Shown: positions 1-6,861 of the stretch, piece by piece
Layout of the letters: every line of letters starts with the position of its first letter
Position numbering within the stretch: the first letter of the stretch is position 1
Assembly (NCBI GenBank): GCA_002343455.1
Contig: DDSR01000026.1
Location: 1-8,418 of the forward strand
Source: Deltaproteobacteria bacterium UBA2385
Lineage (GTDB): Bacteria; Myxococcota_A; UBA796; UBA2385
Direction of reading: 5' to 3'
Length of the DNA: 8,418 bases
Made by a program: the position numbers and the translations under genes
Notes under the pieces: model-generated
What the model was told of the DNA's origin: nothing
Database searches by the model: none
The model's input: the letters and a program-made list of their open reading frames with translations, nothing else

Positions 1-1013
<1,013 letters not shown>

Positions 1014-1035
1014 CGGAGCTCCATGGGCAGGCCGG

Positions 1036-2073
1036 CTATCCCCCTGCGGGCCCCGGGTCCGCACTTGCGCCCCCCGCCTGCGGCCGAACCAGCAGCTGAC
1101 GGGCCCCGACTCCCTCCACCAGCATGCCCAGGCCGCCGGCGACGAGGGTGAAGCTGAACTGGGCGAGGTGCAGCACGACGGCGAAGGTGCGGGCGAGGTG
1201 GGGGTCGACGCCGAAGAGCCAGAGGGCCGCCGAGCAGAACAGCTCGTAGGCCCCGAAGAAGCCCGGGGTCGGCACGGCGGTCATGCCCGAGAGCGTCAGG
1301 GTCCAGGTGGTCCAGGCGCTGGCGAGGCTGACCGGCAGGCCGGGCATCGAGGAGAGCATCACCGCCACCGAGGCGACCGTCGTCCCCCAGACGCCCACCG
1401 TCAGCAGCAGCGAGACCAGGCCCAGCAAGGGCCGGCGCAGCAGCTCGACGATGCCCTCGCGGAAACGACGGAAGAGCCCGCTGACGCCCTTGCCCAGCGG
1501 CAGCCGCTCGATCCGGCCCAGCACCGGCTCACCCACGGTCATCACCAGCGCGCCGGCGATCACCCCCAAGACCAGGAAGGTCCCGGCGACCCGCTGCCCG
1601 GCCCGCAGCACGTCGACCCCCTGGACGACGATGCCCTCGGCCGGCAGCTCGACCAGGAAGGAGACCCCCATCAGCATCACCAGCAGGGCGGCGAAGTCCT
1701 GGATGCGCTCCATCACGATGGCCGCGAGACAGCGCCCCCAGGAGATGCCCTCTCGCTCGTGCAGCAGCCAGGGGCGCACGGCCTCGCCCAGGCGCAGGGG
1801 GATGACATTGATGGCCAGGAAGCCGATCGCGTTGATCGAGACCACCCGCCAGTAGGAGAGGCGCTGGCCGGCGCCGTTCTCCCCGCCCAGCAGCAGCCAG
1901 AGCCGCCCCGAGCGCATCAGGTGCAGCGGGATGTAGAGCAGGGTGCCCGCCAGCACCACCGGCCAGGAGGTCGAGGCCAGCGCCTGGCGGGCCTGCTCCA
2001 GGTCCAGGCCGTGCATGACCGCCGCGAGGAAGACCAGGGTCAGCAGGGCGATCAGGGCGAGCTTCCAGCGCAT
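1036..2073 (-). CDS. Flippase-like / lysylphosphatidylglycerol synthase transmembrane-region protein (UPF0104-type)
   Basis: A 345-residue polytopic inner-membrane protein of the LPG_synthase_TM (PF03706-like) family, the membrane half of MprF-type proteins that also occurs as stand-alone putative lipid flippases. Hydrophobic segments lie near residues 4-21, 38-57, 78-95, 115-141, 162-181, 216-238, 240-262 and 298-325. Family motifs are visible: IPLRLGEAVR (91-100), MERIQD (121-126) and PTPGFFGAYE (268-277, matching the usual PTPGGxGxxE). There is no soluble aminoacyl-transferase domain, so lysyl transfer to phosphatidylglycerol is not expected; transport or flipping of a lipid is the family-based guess and the substrate is unknown. 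The tail after residue 330 is Ala/Gly/Pro-rich and probably disordered. The ATG at 2073 has no well-spaced ribosome site (GAGGG directly abuts it), but TATGAT lies 5 bases upstream. glgP follows 22 bases downstream. Confidence 0.88.
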   Translation of the reverse strand: MRWKLALIALLTLVFLAAVMHGLDLEQARQALASTSWPVVLAGTLLYIPLHLMRSGRLWLLLGGENGAGQRLSYWRVVSINAIGFLAINVIPLRLGEAVRPWLLHEREGISWGRCLAAIVMERIQDFAALLVMLMGVSFLVELPAEGIVVQGVDVLRAGQRVAGTFLVLGVIAGALVMTVGEPVLGRIERLPLGKGVSGLFRRFREGIVELLRRPLLGLVSLLLTVGVWGTTVASVAVMLSSMPGLPVSLASAWTTWTLTLSGMTAVPTPGFFGAYELFCSAALWLFGVDPHLARTFAVVLHLAQFSFTLVAGGLGMLVEGVGARQLLVRPQAGGASADPGPAGG

Positions 2074-2078
2074 CCCTC

Positions 2079-2084
2079 ATCATA
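2079..2084 (-). promoter_or_regulatory. Putative -10 element (TATGAT) of the flippase-like gene, leaderless spacing
   Basis: On the minus strand the order is TATGAT, then GAGGG, then ATG at 2073. TATGAT matches the sigma-70 -10 consensus TATAAT at 5 of 6 positions. Transcription normally begins about 6-8 bases after the hexamer, which here falls on or just inside the start codon, so the mRNA would be leaderless or nearly so. Inferred from spacing alone. Confidence 0.5.
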
Positions 2085-2105
2085 GCGCGTCGACCTCGGC
2101 TCACC

Positions 2106-2111
2106 TATGCT
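2106..2111 (+). promoter_or_regulatory. Putative -10 element (TATGCT) of the MopE-like lipoprotein gene, leaderless spacing
   Basis: TATGCT is followed by exactly 6 bases (CAGGGG) and then the ATG at 2118, so the predicted transcription start coincides with the A of the start codon. The AGGGG touches the ATG and is too close to act as a normal Shine-Dalgarno site. No ATG, GTG, TTG or CTG occurs in frame in the 78 bases upstream, which makes a different upstream start unlikely. Confidence 0.5.
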
Positions 2112-2117
2112 CAGGGG

Positions 2118-3701
2118 ATGCTGCTGCTGCTCTCCCTGGCCTGCGATCCCTCTCCGGAGCCGGCGCTCCTCGACAGCGGGTCGGATGAGATCGATGACAG
2201 CGGCGACGGAGGCGGGACCGAAGCCGAGCCCTCCCTGCCCTGGTTCCGGGACCAGGACGGCGACGGGCAGGGCGACCCGACCGTCCGGGTCTGGGCCCCG
2301 CTGGCGCCCGAGGGCTACGTCGAGCCGGGGACCGACTGCGACGATCTCGACCCCGGCGTCTACCTCGGGGCGCCCGAGCTCTGCGACGACATCGACCAGG
2401 ACTGCGACGGCGAGGTCGACGAGGACCTGCCCCGGGAGGAGGCCTGGCCCGACGCGGACGGCGACGGCTTCGGCGATCCGGCCCTGGGCCAGGAGCTCTG
2501 CCGCCTGACCGAGGGCTGGGTCGAGAACGACGAGGACTGCGACGACAGCGACCCCGACGCCTGGCCGCACGCGGAGGAGGACTGGACGGACGATCGGGAC
2601 AGCGACTGCGACGGAGAGGTCGAGACGGCCGGCCCGGTCCAGCTCAGCGGCGGGGCGATCGAGCAGATCCACCTCAGCCTGACGGGGGGCACGGCGACCC
2701 GGATCGTCTCGGTGCGGGGCCCGGCCGCGGTGCGCCTGCAGGTCGACCTGGCCCAGCCCACCCGCCTCGTGCTGATCGGCAAGGAGGTCGACTGGACGGT
2801 CGAGGATCTGCGCGGCAGCGTGGAGGACACCGTCCGAGTGCACGCCGACGCCGTCGCCACCACGCTCGACGACCCCCTCTTCTACGATCAGCGCGCCACC
2901 GTCGAGGCCGAGTATGGGGCCGTCTCCTCCTGGCACGGCGCCGAGGGCACCGACCTATTGCTGAGCGAGCTCGACAGCTTGCCCGACACCCAGGGCTGGC
3001 CCGCCTGCGACAGCCCCTGGGACGAGGCGCCGCTCGGCCCGGGCCTCCCCCTGGCCCTGCCGTGCACCGAGCTGGTCGGGCCGGTCTGCTTGACCGTCGT
3101 GGAGCAGGCCCTCGTCGCGCTCGACTTCGAGGGCAACCGCTGCCCTGTGCTGGACCTCGTCGAGCCGATGGTGGGCTCGACCCTGATCTGGAGCAACGCC
3201 CATGCGCTGCTGAATGAAGGCGAGCACGGCGCGCTCAGCCGCTACGATCTGCGCGACGGCAGCCGGCAGCGGGCCTGGCTCTGGCCGCAGTCGCTGCTGC
3301 ACGACGGCGCCGACGTCCTGCTGGTCCCCGGCCAGCCCTACGCCGACCTCGATCCCGACATCCTCTACAGCTACGACAGCTGGGGCGATCTGCAGTGCGG
3401 CGACGGCAGCAACCGGACCGGGATCTGGAGCGACGAGCTCCAGGTCTGCACGCTCCGCGAGGGCGTGGCCTGGTGGCCGGAGCCTCCTACCCTGCGCTCC
3501 TTCGACCTGGACAGCTCCGTGGCCGGCGGGATCAGCCCGCCCGACCTGGGCGAGGTCAGCGGCCTCTCGGTCCTCTCCCACGGCTCGCTGGTCCTGCTGC
3601 TGGAGAGCGAGCTGCGGGTGATCGACCCGGCCACCGGCTCCACCCGGCGCAGCCTCAGCCTGGAGAGCGGCGGGCGGGGGCTGGCCTGCGCGGGAGAGTG
3701 A
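2118..3701 (+). CDS. Lipoprotein with two MopE-like Asp/Cys metal-binding repeats and a large C-terminal domain
   Basis: A 527-residue predicted lipoprotein. The lipobox LSLAC puts the lipidated Cys at residue 9, after only eight uncharged residues. A Ser/Asp/Gly linker (about 10-40) follows. Two repeats resemble those of the copper protein MopE and related myxobacterial surface proteins: FRDQDGDGQGD (43-53) with TDCDDLDPG...PELCDDIDQDCDGEVDED (72-103), and PDADGDGFGD (111-120) with DEDCDDSDPDAWP...DSDCDGEVE (138-169). The DxDxDG loops look calcium-binding; this is known from the motif type, not shown here. The second repeat is degenerate where the first has PELCD. Residues about 175-295 are beta-rich and unassigned. 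Residues about 320-527 contain blade-like pieces such as RYDLRDG, SFDLDSS and VIDPATGSTRR, suggesting a possible beta-propeller (inference). Asp follows the lipid Cys, an inner-membrane retention signal in E. coli, but the rule may differ here. Confidence 0.85.
   Translation: MLLLLSLACDPSPEPALLDSGSDEIDDSGDGGGTEAEPSLPWFRDQDGDGQGDPTVRVWAPLAPEGYVEPGTDCDDLDPGVYLGAPELCDDIDQDCDGEVDEDLPREEAWPDADGDGFGDPALGQELCRLTEGWVENDEDCDDSDPDAWPHAEEDWTDDRDSDCDGEVETAGPVQLSGGAIEQIHLSLTGGTATRIVSVRGPAAVRLQVDLAQPTRLVLIGKEVDWTVEDLRGSVEDTVRVHADAVATTLDDPLFYDQRATVEAEYGAVSSWHGAEGTDLLLSELDSLPDTQGWPACDSPWDEAPLGPGLPLALPCTELVGPVCLTVVEQALVALDFEGNRCPVLDLVEPMVGSTLIWSNAHALLNEGEHGALSRYDLRDGSRQRAWLWPQSLLHDGADVLLVPGQPYADLDPDILYSYDSWGDLQCGDGSNRTGIWSDELQVCTLREGVAWWPEPPTLRSFDLDSSVAGGISPPDLGEVSGLSVLSHGSLVLLLESELRVIDPATGSTRRSLSLESGGRGLACAGE
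2244..2624 (+). repeat. Two protein-level MopE-type repeats (DxDxDGxGD plus DCDD...CDGExDE)
   Basis: Repeat 1 spans about 2244-2429 and repeat 2 about 2448-2624, both within the lipoprotein gene. Each has an Asp-rich DGDGxGD loop, then DCDDxDP and an ending DxDCDGEV. The similarity is at protein level; no long exact nucleotide repeat was seen. Confidence 0.75.
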
Positions 3702-3704
3702 GGC

Positions 3705-4460
3705 TCAGGCGGCCTGGCCAGGCGGGCGGCGCAGCAGCTGCAACGCCAGCACCGACTGGTCGAGGGCCTGGTCGGGGGAGAGGCCCAGCGCCTCGGGGAG
3801 CTCGTCCCGGGTGACGTCGCTGCCGAAGAGGCGGTCCCAGATGGTCAGGGTGTTGCCGTAGTTGCCGTCGAACTGCGCGCCTTCGGCGTTGTGGTGCCAG
3901 GCGTGGAAGTGCGGGTTGTTCAGCAGCCGATCCCAGGTCCGCCAGAAGGGGTGGGCGTAGTTCAGGCGCAGGTTGGCGTGCTGGAAGCCGTCGGCGACGA
4001 CCCCGATGCCCATCGCCACGGCGAAGACCCAGGGCTGGACGCCGAAGAGCAGGCCGAAGAGCACGATCGGGATGGCCGAGAGCTGGAAGAAGTCGACGAT
4101 GTGCATCCGCAGGCCAGCGGTGCTGTCCAGGTGGTCGCTGCTGTGGTGGACCCGGTGGAAGGTCCACAGCCAGGGGACCCGGTGGTCCAGCCGGTGCACC
4201 CAGTAGCGGGTGAAGTCCAGGACCAGGAAGGCGATCAGCAGCTGCACCGCGCCGGGCAGGGCCCTCAGGTCCAGCAGGTGGACCTCGACCCGCGCGGCCA
4301 CCCAGCCGACCAGCCCCAGCCGGACCAGGAACATCAGCAGGCCGGTGGCGAGGTTGACGAAGGTGTGCCGCCCGACGACGGGCGCAGGATTCCGCGGCCA
4401 GAGCGCGCCCAGCAGCAGGAAGACGCCGATCACTCCACCTTGCAGCAGTGCCCCCGTCAC
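3705..4460 (-). CDS. Sterol desaturase / fatty-acid hydroxylase superfamily membrane protein
   Basis: A 251-residue integral membrane protein with the eight-histidine di-iron signature of the fatty-acid hydroxylase superfamily (PF04116-like): HRLDH (89-93), HRVHH (102-106) and HFHAWHH (184-190). Extra conserved histidines lie at 110, 120 and 161. The ending GNYGNTLTIWDRLFGS (about 200-215) is typical of the bacterial sterol desaturase-like branch. Hydrophobic segments lie near residues 5-20, 37-55, 68-84 and 122-155. Members hydroxylate or desaturate sterols, fatty acids, carotenoids or ether lipids with O2; the substrate here is unknown. The GTG at 4460 is chosen because the upstream lipoprotein's TGA lies 3 bases before it in the same frame and a GGAG sits 6 bases away. 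It forms a tight two-gene operon with that lipoprotein. It ends 3 bases from the stop of the convergent MopE-like gene. Confidence 0.9.
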   Translation of the reverse strand: MTGALLQGGVIGVFLLLGALWPRNPAPVVGRHTFVNLATGLLMFLVRLGLVGWVAARVEVHLLDLRALPGAVQLLIAFLVLDFTRYWVHRLDHRVPWLWTFHRVHHSSDHLDSTAGLRMHIVDFFQLSAIPIVLFGLLFGVQPWVFAVAMGIGVVADGFQHANLRLNYAHPFWRTWDRLLNNPHFHAWHHNAEGAQFDGNYGNTLTIWDRLFGSDVTRDELPEALGLSPDQALDQSVLALQLLRRPPGQAA

Positions 4461-4463
4461 GCC

Positions 4464-5504
4464 TCACTCCACCTCTACGAGGGTGATCTCCGAGAGCAGC
4501 GGGGCCTCGGGGAAGTGGACCTCCAGGGTCATGCAGGACTGCACCCCGTCGGGGCAGGTCTCGCAGACGAGGCCGATCGAGGCGAAGGTCTCGCACAGCG
4601 CGGTCGGCTCGTCGCCGGCCCCGATCAGCGGGCCCATGTTGCGGGTGTCGCCCTGGCCGAAGGCCTTGCCACCGCCCACCTTGCTGCCGTCCGCCGAGAT
4701 GGTGCCTTCCACCTCGAAGCCGTAGACCGGGATCTCGTACAGCGTGGAGCCGTACTGGTAGCCGATGATGATCTCGTCGGCGTAGACCTTGAAGTAGGGC
4801 GCCTCGGCGAAGGAGGCGGCCGGGAAGTCCCAGGTCACCTGCTCGAGGTCCTGGACCCAGGCCTCGGACTCGTCGCGCACGCCCTGGGCGCCCAGCAGAT
4901 CGATCGAGGTGGAGCTGGCGTCGGTCACGCCGACCAGGATCGGCATCGTCAGGAAGGTCGAGAGCAAGGCGCCGATGCCGATGGGCTGCACGAAGGTCGA
5001 GCCCGGCAGGTCGAAGTACCAGGTGTTCCCGATCAGCGAGGAGGCATCCGCGGAGAGCGGGGTGCCATAGGCGGTCGTCGAGAAGCTGACCGAGTCGAGC
5101 GTGCCGCAGACGTCCATGCCCAGCGTGTAGGTCTCGGAGCCGGTCATCCCCGCCCCGGGGATCAGGGTGTAGACCAGCCCGCCCTCGGAGCTCTCGACCG
5201 TCAAGGGTACGTCCACCCCGGAGCCCGAGGTCAGGGTGAAGGCGAGGTCGTCGGTGGCCCCGTCCAGGGTGACGACCAGCGGGTCTCGCCAGTACCAGGA
5301 GTCGTCGCCGTCGGCGGGCTCGACCTCCAGGATGGAGACATCGCAGGGATCCCCACCGTCGGTGCCGCCATCGCCGCCCCCGCCGTCGCCACCGCCGTCG
5401 GCGCTGCCGCCGTCGTCGGTACCCCCGTCGCCCTTGTCGCCGTTGCAGGCCATCAGGCCCAAGGGCAGGAGTAGAGTGAACAGGTTCAGGGGTCCAGTGG
5501 CCAT
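4464..5504 (-). CDS. Gly/Asp-linker lipoprotein with Big_5-like domain and an unassigned C-terminal domain
   Basis: A 346-residue predicted lipoprotein. Its signal peptide ends in the lipobox GLMAC, placing the lipidated Cys at 20, with no basic residue before it. Residues 21-52 are almost pure Gly/Asp with a few Thr, Ser and Lys: a flexible tether. PCDVSILEVEPADG begins a domain (about 53-145) that looks like the bacterial Ig-like Big_5/SbsA type, with a YTLIPGAGM...ETYTLGM end. The remainder (about 150-346) is unrecognised; it has NTWYFDLPG (160-168), a hydrophobic stretch (174-195) and a cysteine cluster at C304, C314, C317 and C324 (CETC plus QSC) that could form disulfides. The ATG at 5504 is preferred over a longer upstream frame because GGAGG lies 4 bases before it. 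The desaturase-like gene starts 3 bases after the stop, implying a linked role in the envelope (inference). Confidence 0.82.
   Translation of the reverse strand: MATGPLNLFTLLLPLGLMACNGDKGDGGTDDGGSADGGGDGGGGDGGTDGGDPCDVSILEVEPADGDDSWYWRDPLVVTLDGATDDLAFTLTSGSGVDVPLTVESSEGGLVYTLIPGAGMTGSETYTLGMDVCGTLDSVSFSTTAYGTPLSADASSLIGNTWYFDLPGSTFVQPIGIGALLSTFLTMPILVGVTDASSTSIDLLGAQGVRDESEAWVQDLEQVTWDFPAASFAEAPYFKVYADEIIIGYQYGSTLYEIPVYGFEVEGTISADGSKVGGGKAFGQGDTRNMGPLIGAGDEPTALCETFASIGLVCETCPDGVQSCMTLEVHFPEAPLLSEITLVEVE
5349..5444 (-). repeat. Low-complexity Gly/Asp linker tract (GCC/GTC-rich triplet imperfect repeat)
   Basis: This 96-base stretch encodes residues 21-52 of the lipoprotein. On the plus strand it is built from CCGCC, CGTCG and similar imperfect units. 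All units are triplet-compatible, so length changes of whole triplets would leave the frame intact. Confidence 0.7.
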
Positions 5505-5508
5505 GCGT

Positions 5509-5513
5509 CCTCC
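5509..5513 (-). promoter_or_regulatory. Ribosome binding site (GGAGG) deciding the start at 5504
   Basis: The minus strand reads GGAGG, 4 bases, then ATG. It fixes the start of the Big_5-like lipoprotein against a longer open frame that would run antisense through the opposing gene. Confidence 0.7.
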
Positions 5514-5539
5514 AGGCAGTGTGAGCGGCTCCACCCCAC

Positions 5540-5545
5540 AGTATA
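5540..5545 (-). promoter_or_regulatory. Putative -10 element (TATACT) for the Big_5 lipoprotein-desaturase operon
   Basis: TATACT on the minus strand matches TATAAT at 5 of 6 positions and would start transcription near 5533, leaving a leader of about 30 bases that contains the GGAGG site. It is part of the 8-base palindrome AGTATACT (5540-5547), a rare AT-rich island in this DNA. No convincing -35 was seen. Confidence 0.45.
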
Positions 5546-5638
5546 CTCCCATCCAGGCGGCTTGGAGGCTCTTCGCGGTCGGTGACGTCCTCGCGACGGG
5601 GCGGGCGCCCTGGCCTGCGCTCCGATAGCCGCCTCGCC

Positions 5639-5650
5639 TAGCTTCGGAGG
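5639..5650 (+). promoter_or_regulatory. Putative -10-like TAGCTT (5639-5644) and ribosome site GGAGG (5646-5650) before the GTG at 5656
   Basis: GGAGG is 5 bases before the GTG, an ideal spacing. An in-frame TAG at 5626-5628 and no other start codon between it and the GTG make 5656 the only possible start. The TAGCTT hexamer is a weak promoter candidate; the true promoter may lie elsewhere in the 5505-5655 spacer. Confidence 0.5.
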
Positions 5651-5655
5651 GCTCC

Positions 5656-6858
5656 GTGATCCCACTCGTCCTGCTCCTCTCCTGCGGAAACGACCACAAG
5701 CTCGGCGTCATCCCCGAGCCTCCCGTGGTCGAGCTGCAGACGCCTGCGGACGCCGCCAACCTGCGGCAGGGCCAGGGCGTGCTGCGTATCGAAGGGACCG
5801 TCTCGGACAGCTTCGACAACCCCGACGAGCTCGAGCTGCGCTGGACCACGCCCAGCGGCGAGCTCGAGGACCGCTCGGACGCCGAGGGCAATGTCTACCT
5901 GGACCTGGACCTGGACAGCCTCAGCCCCGGTCCGCATCGCATCACCCTGGTCGCCATCGACAGCGACGACCTCGAAGGCCAGGACATCGTCGACCTGGTG
6001 GTCTGGGGCCCGCTCGGCGCGCCCGAGGTGATGATCACCGCGCCCGTCACCGACAGCAGCTTCCTGCCGGCGACGATGATCAGCTTCACGGGGCAAGCCA
6101 GCGACGCCACCACCCCGGCCGCCGAGCTCCTCTTCTCCTGGGTCAGCGACATCGACGGCCCCCTCAGCGGCGAGGTCTCCGCCGAGGGCCGCACCGTGCT
6201 GGTCACCGATGTGCTCAGCGAGGGCAGCCACGAGATCAGCCTGGTGGTGACCGACACCGACGGCGAGATCGGCTCGGACTCCATCACGGTCCACATCGGC
6301 CCCGAGCCCGATCCGAAGACCGAGCCCGATCCCAAGGACGCGGAGGAGGGCGACCTCGTCTTCAGCGAGATGATGATCAACCCCGACCTGATCGCGGACG
6401 AGGTCGGCGAGTGGGTCGAGCTCTACAACACCGCCGGCTACCCGATCGAGATCGCCGGCTACACCTTCCGCGACGACGACTACGACTACTGGGTGCTCGA
6501 AGGCAGCATGGTGGTCGAGCCCGGCGAGTACTTCGTGCTCTGCGCGGACATGGACCCCACCGTCAACGGCGGGATCAACTGCGACGGCTGGTTCCTGCGG
6601 GCTCCCGAGACCCCCGGCCTGGCCCTCGCCAACGGCCCGGACGAGGTGGTCCTGATGCGCCCGGACGGGGTCGAGATCGACGGCGTGCGCTATGACGACG
6701 ACTGGTTCGTCTCGGGGGCCTCGATCGGCATCGACCCCTCCCTGCTGCGCAGCGGCGACAACGACGATCCGACCCACTGGTGCGTGCAGACCACCGTGCT
6801 GGCCGAAGGACGCGAGCCCGCCACTCCCGGGTTGGAGAACGACCCCTGCAAGGGTTGA
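5656..6858 (+). CDS. Lipoprotein with two Ig/PKD-like domains and a C-terminal lamin tail domain (LTD)
   Basis: A 400-residue predicted lipoprotein with lipobox LLLSC and lipidated Cys at residue 10. Two tandem beta-sandwich (PKD/Ig-like) domains follow: about 22-118 (ending PGPHRITLVAIDSDDLEG...) and about 122-214 (beginning VMITAPVTDSSF, ending GSHEISLVVTDTDGEIGSDS). A short EPDPKTEPDPK linker leads to a lamin tail domain, about 231-350, recognised by LVFSEMMINPDL, GEWVELYNTAGYPIEIAGY, VEPGEYFVLC and VDGV-like IDGVRYDD, with a typical ATPGLEN close near 389-395. Four cysteines (296, 309, 376, 398) follow the lipid Cys and could form disulfides. Bacterial LTDs occur in secreted proteins and are thought to bind or anchor; the ligand is unknown here. 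The start is GTG with a good ribosome site. The chalcone-isomerase-like gene follows after 3 bases. Confidence 0.88.
   Translation: MIPLVLLLSCGNDHKLGVIPEPPVVELQTPADAANLRQGQGVLRIEGTVSDSFDNPDELELRWTTPSGELEDRSDAEGNVYLDLDLDSLSPGPHRITLVAIDSDDLEGQDIVDLVVWGPLGAPEVMITAPVTDSSFLPATMISFTGQASDATTPAAELLFSWVSDIDGPLSGEVSAEGRTVLVTDVLSEGSHEISLVVTDTDGEIGSDSITVHIGPEPDPKTEPDPKDAEEGDLVFSEMMINPDLIADEVGEWVELYNTAGYPIEIAGYTFRDDDYDYWVLEGSMVVEPGEYFVLCADMDPTVNGGINCDGWFLRAPETPGLALANGPDEVVLMRPDGVEIDGVRYDDDWFVSGASIGIDPSLLRSGDNDDPTHWCVQTTVLAEGREPATPGLENDPCKG
6304..6339 (+). repeat. Tandem 18-base repeat encoding the EPDPK(T/D) hinge
   Basis: Two adjacent copies, 6304-6321 and 6322-6339, encode EPDPKT and EPDPKD between the second Ig-like domain and the lamin tail domain. 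They share the first 11 bases (GAGCCCGATCC) and an AAG, and probably arose by a small duplication. Confidence 0.75.
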
Positions 6859-6861
6859 CGC

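Larger units (their letters stand above)
2074..2117. promoter_or_regulatory. 44-bp divergent intergenic promoter region with imperfect inverted repeat
   Basis: This is the whole spacer between two divergent start codons. The arms at 2074-2085 (CCCTCATCATAG) and 2105-2116 (CTATGCTCAGGG) are reverse complements at 10 of 12 positions, separated by 19 bases. Each arm contains one gene's -10-like hexamer plus the G-rich run touching its ATG. The symmetry may be an operator for a dimeric regulator or simply two mirrored start modules. No -35-like TTGACA is visible at 16-18 bases from either hexamer. Confidence 0.55.

Noticed and set aside
2052..2936. Minus-strand open frame of 294 codons antisense to the MopE-like gene
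   Set aside because: It covers the divergent promoter region and the Asp/Cys repeats, which are real on the plus strand.
3891..5474. Plus-strand open frame of 527 codons antisense to the desaturase-like and Big_5-like genes
   Set aside because: It spans two real genes on the other strand, has no signal or domain, and shows the Val/Gln/Gly/Asp bias of an antisense shadow.
5505..5891. N-terminal extension of the Big_5-like lipoprotein to an upstream start at 5891
   Set aside because: It would overlap the LTD lipoprotein gene antisense, bury the signal peptide inside the protein and ignore the GGAGG-ATG at 5504.
5638..6777. Minus-strand open frame of 379 codons antisense to the LTD lipoprotein
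   Set aside because: The Ig-like and lamin tail motifs on the plus strand are clear; the antisense translation is Val/Asp/Ala/Gly-rich with no motif.
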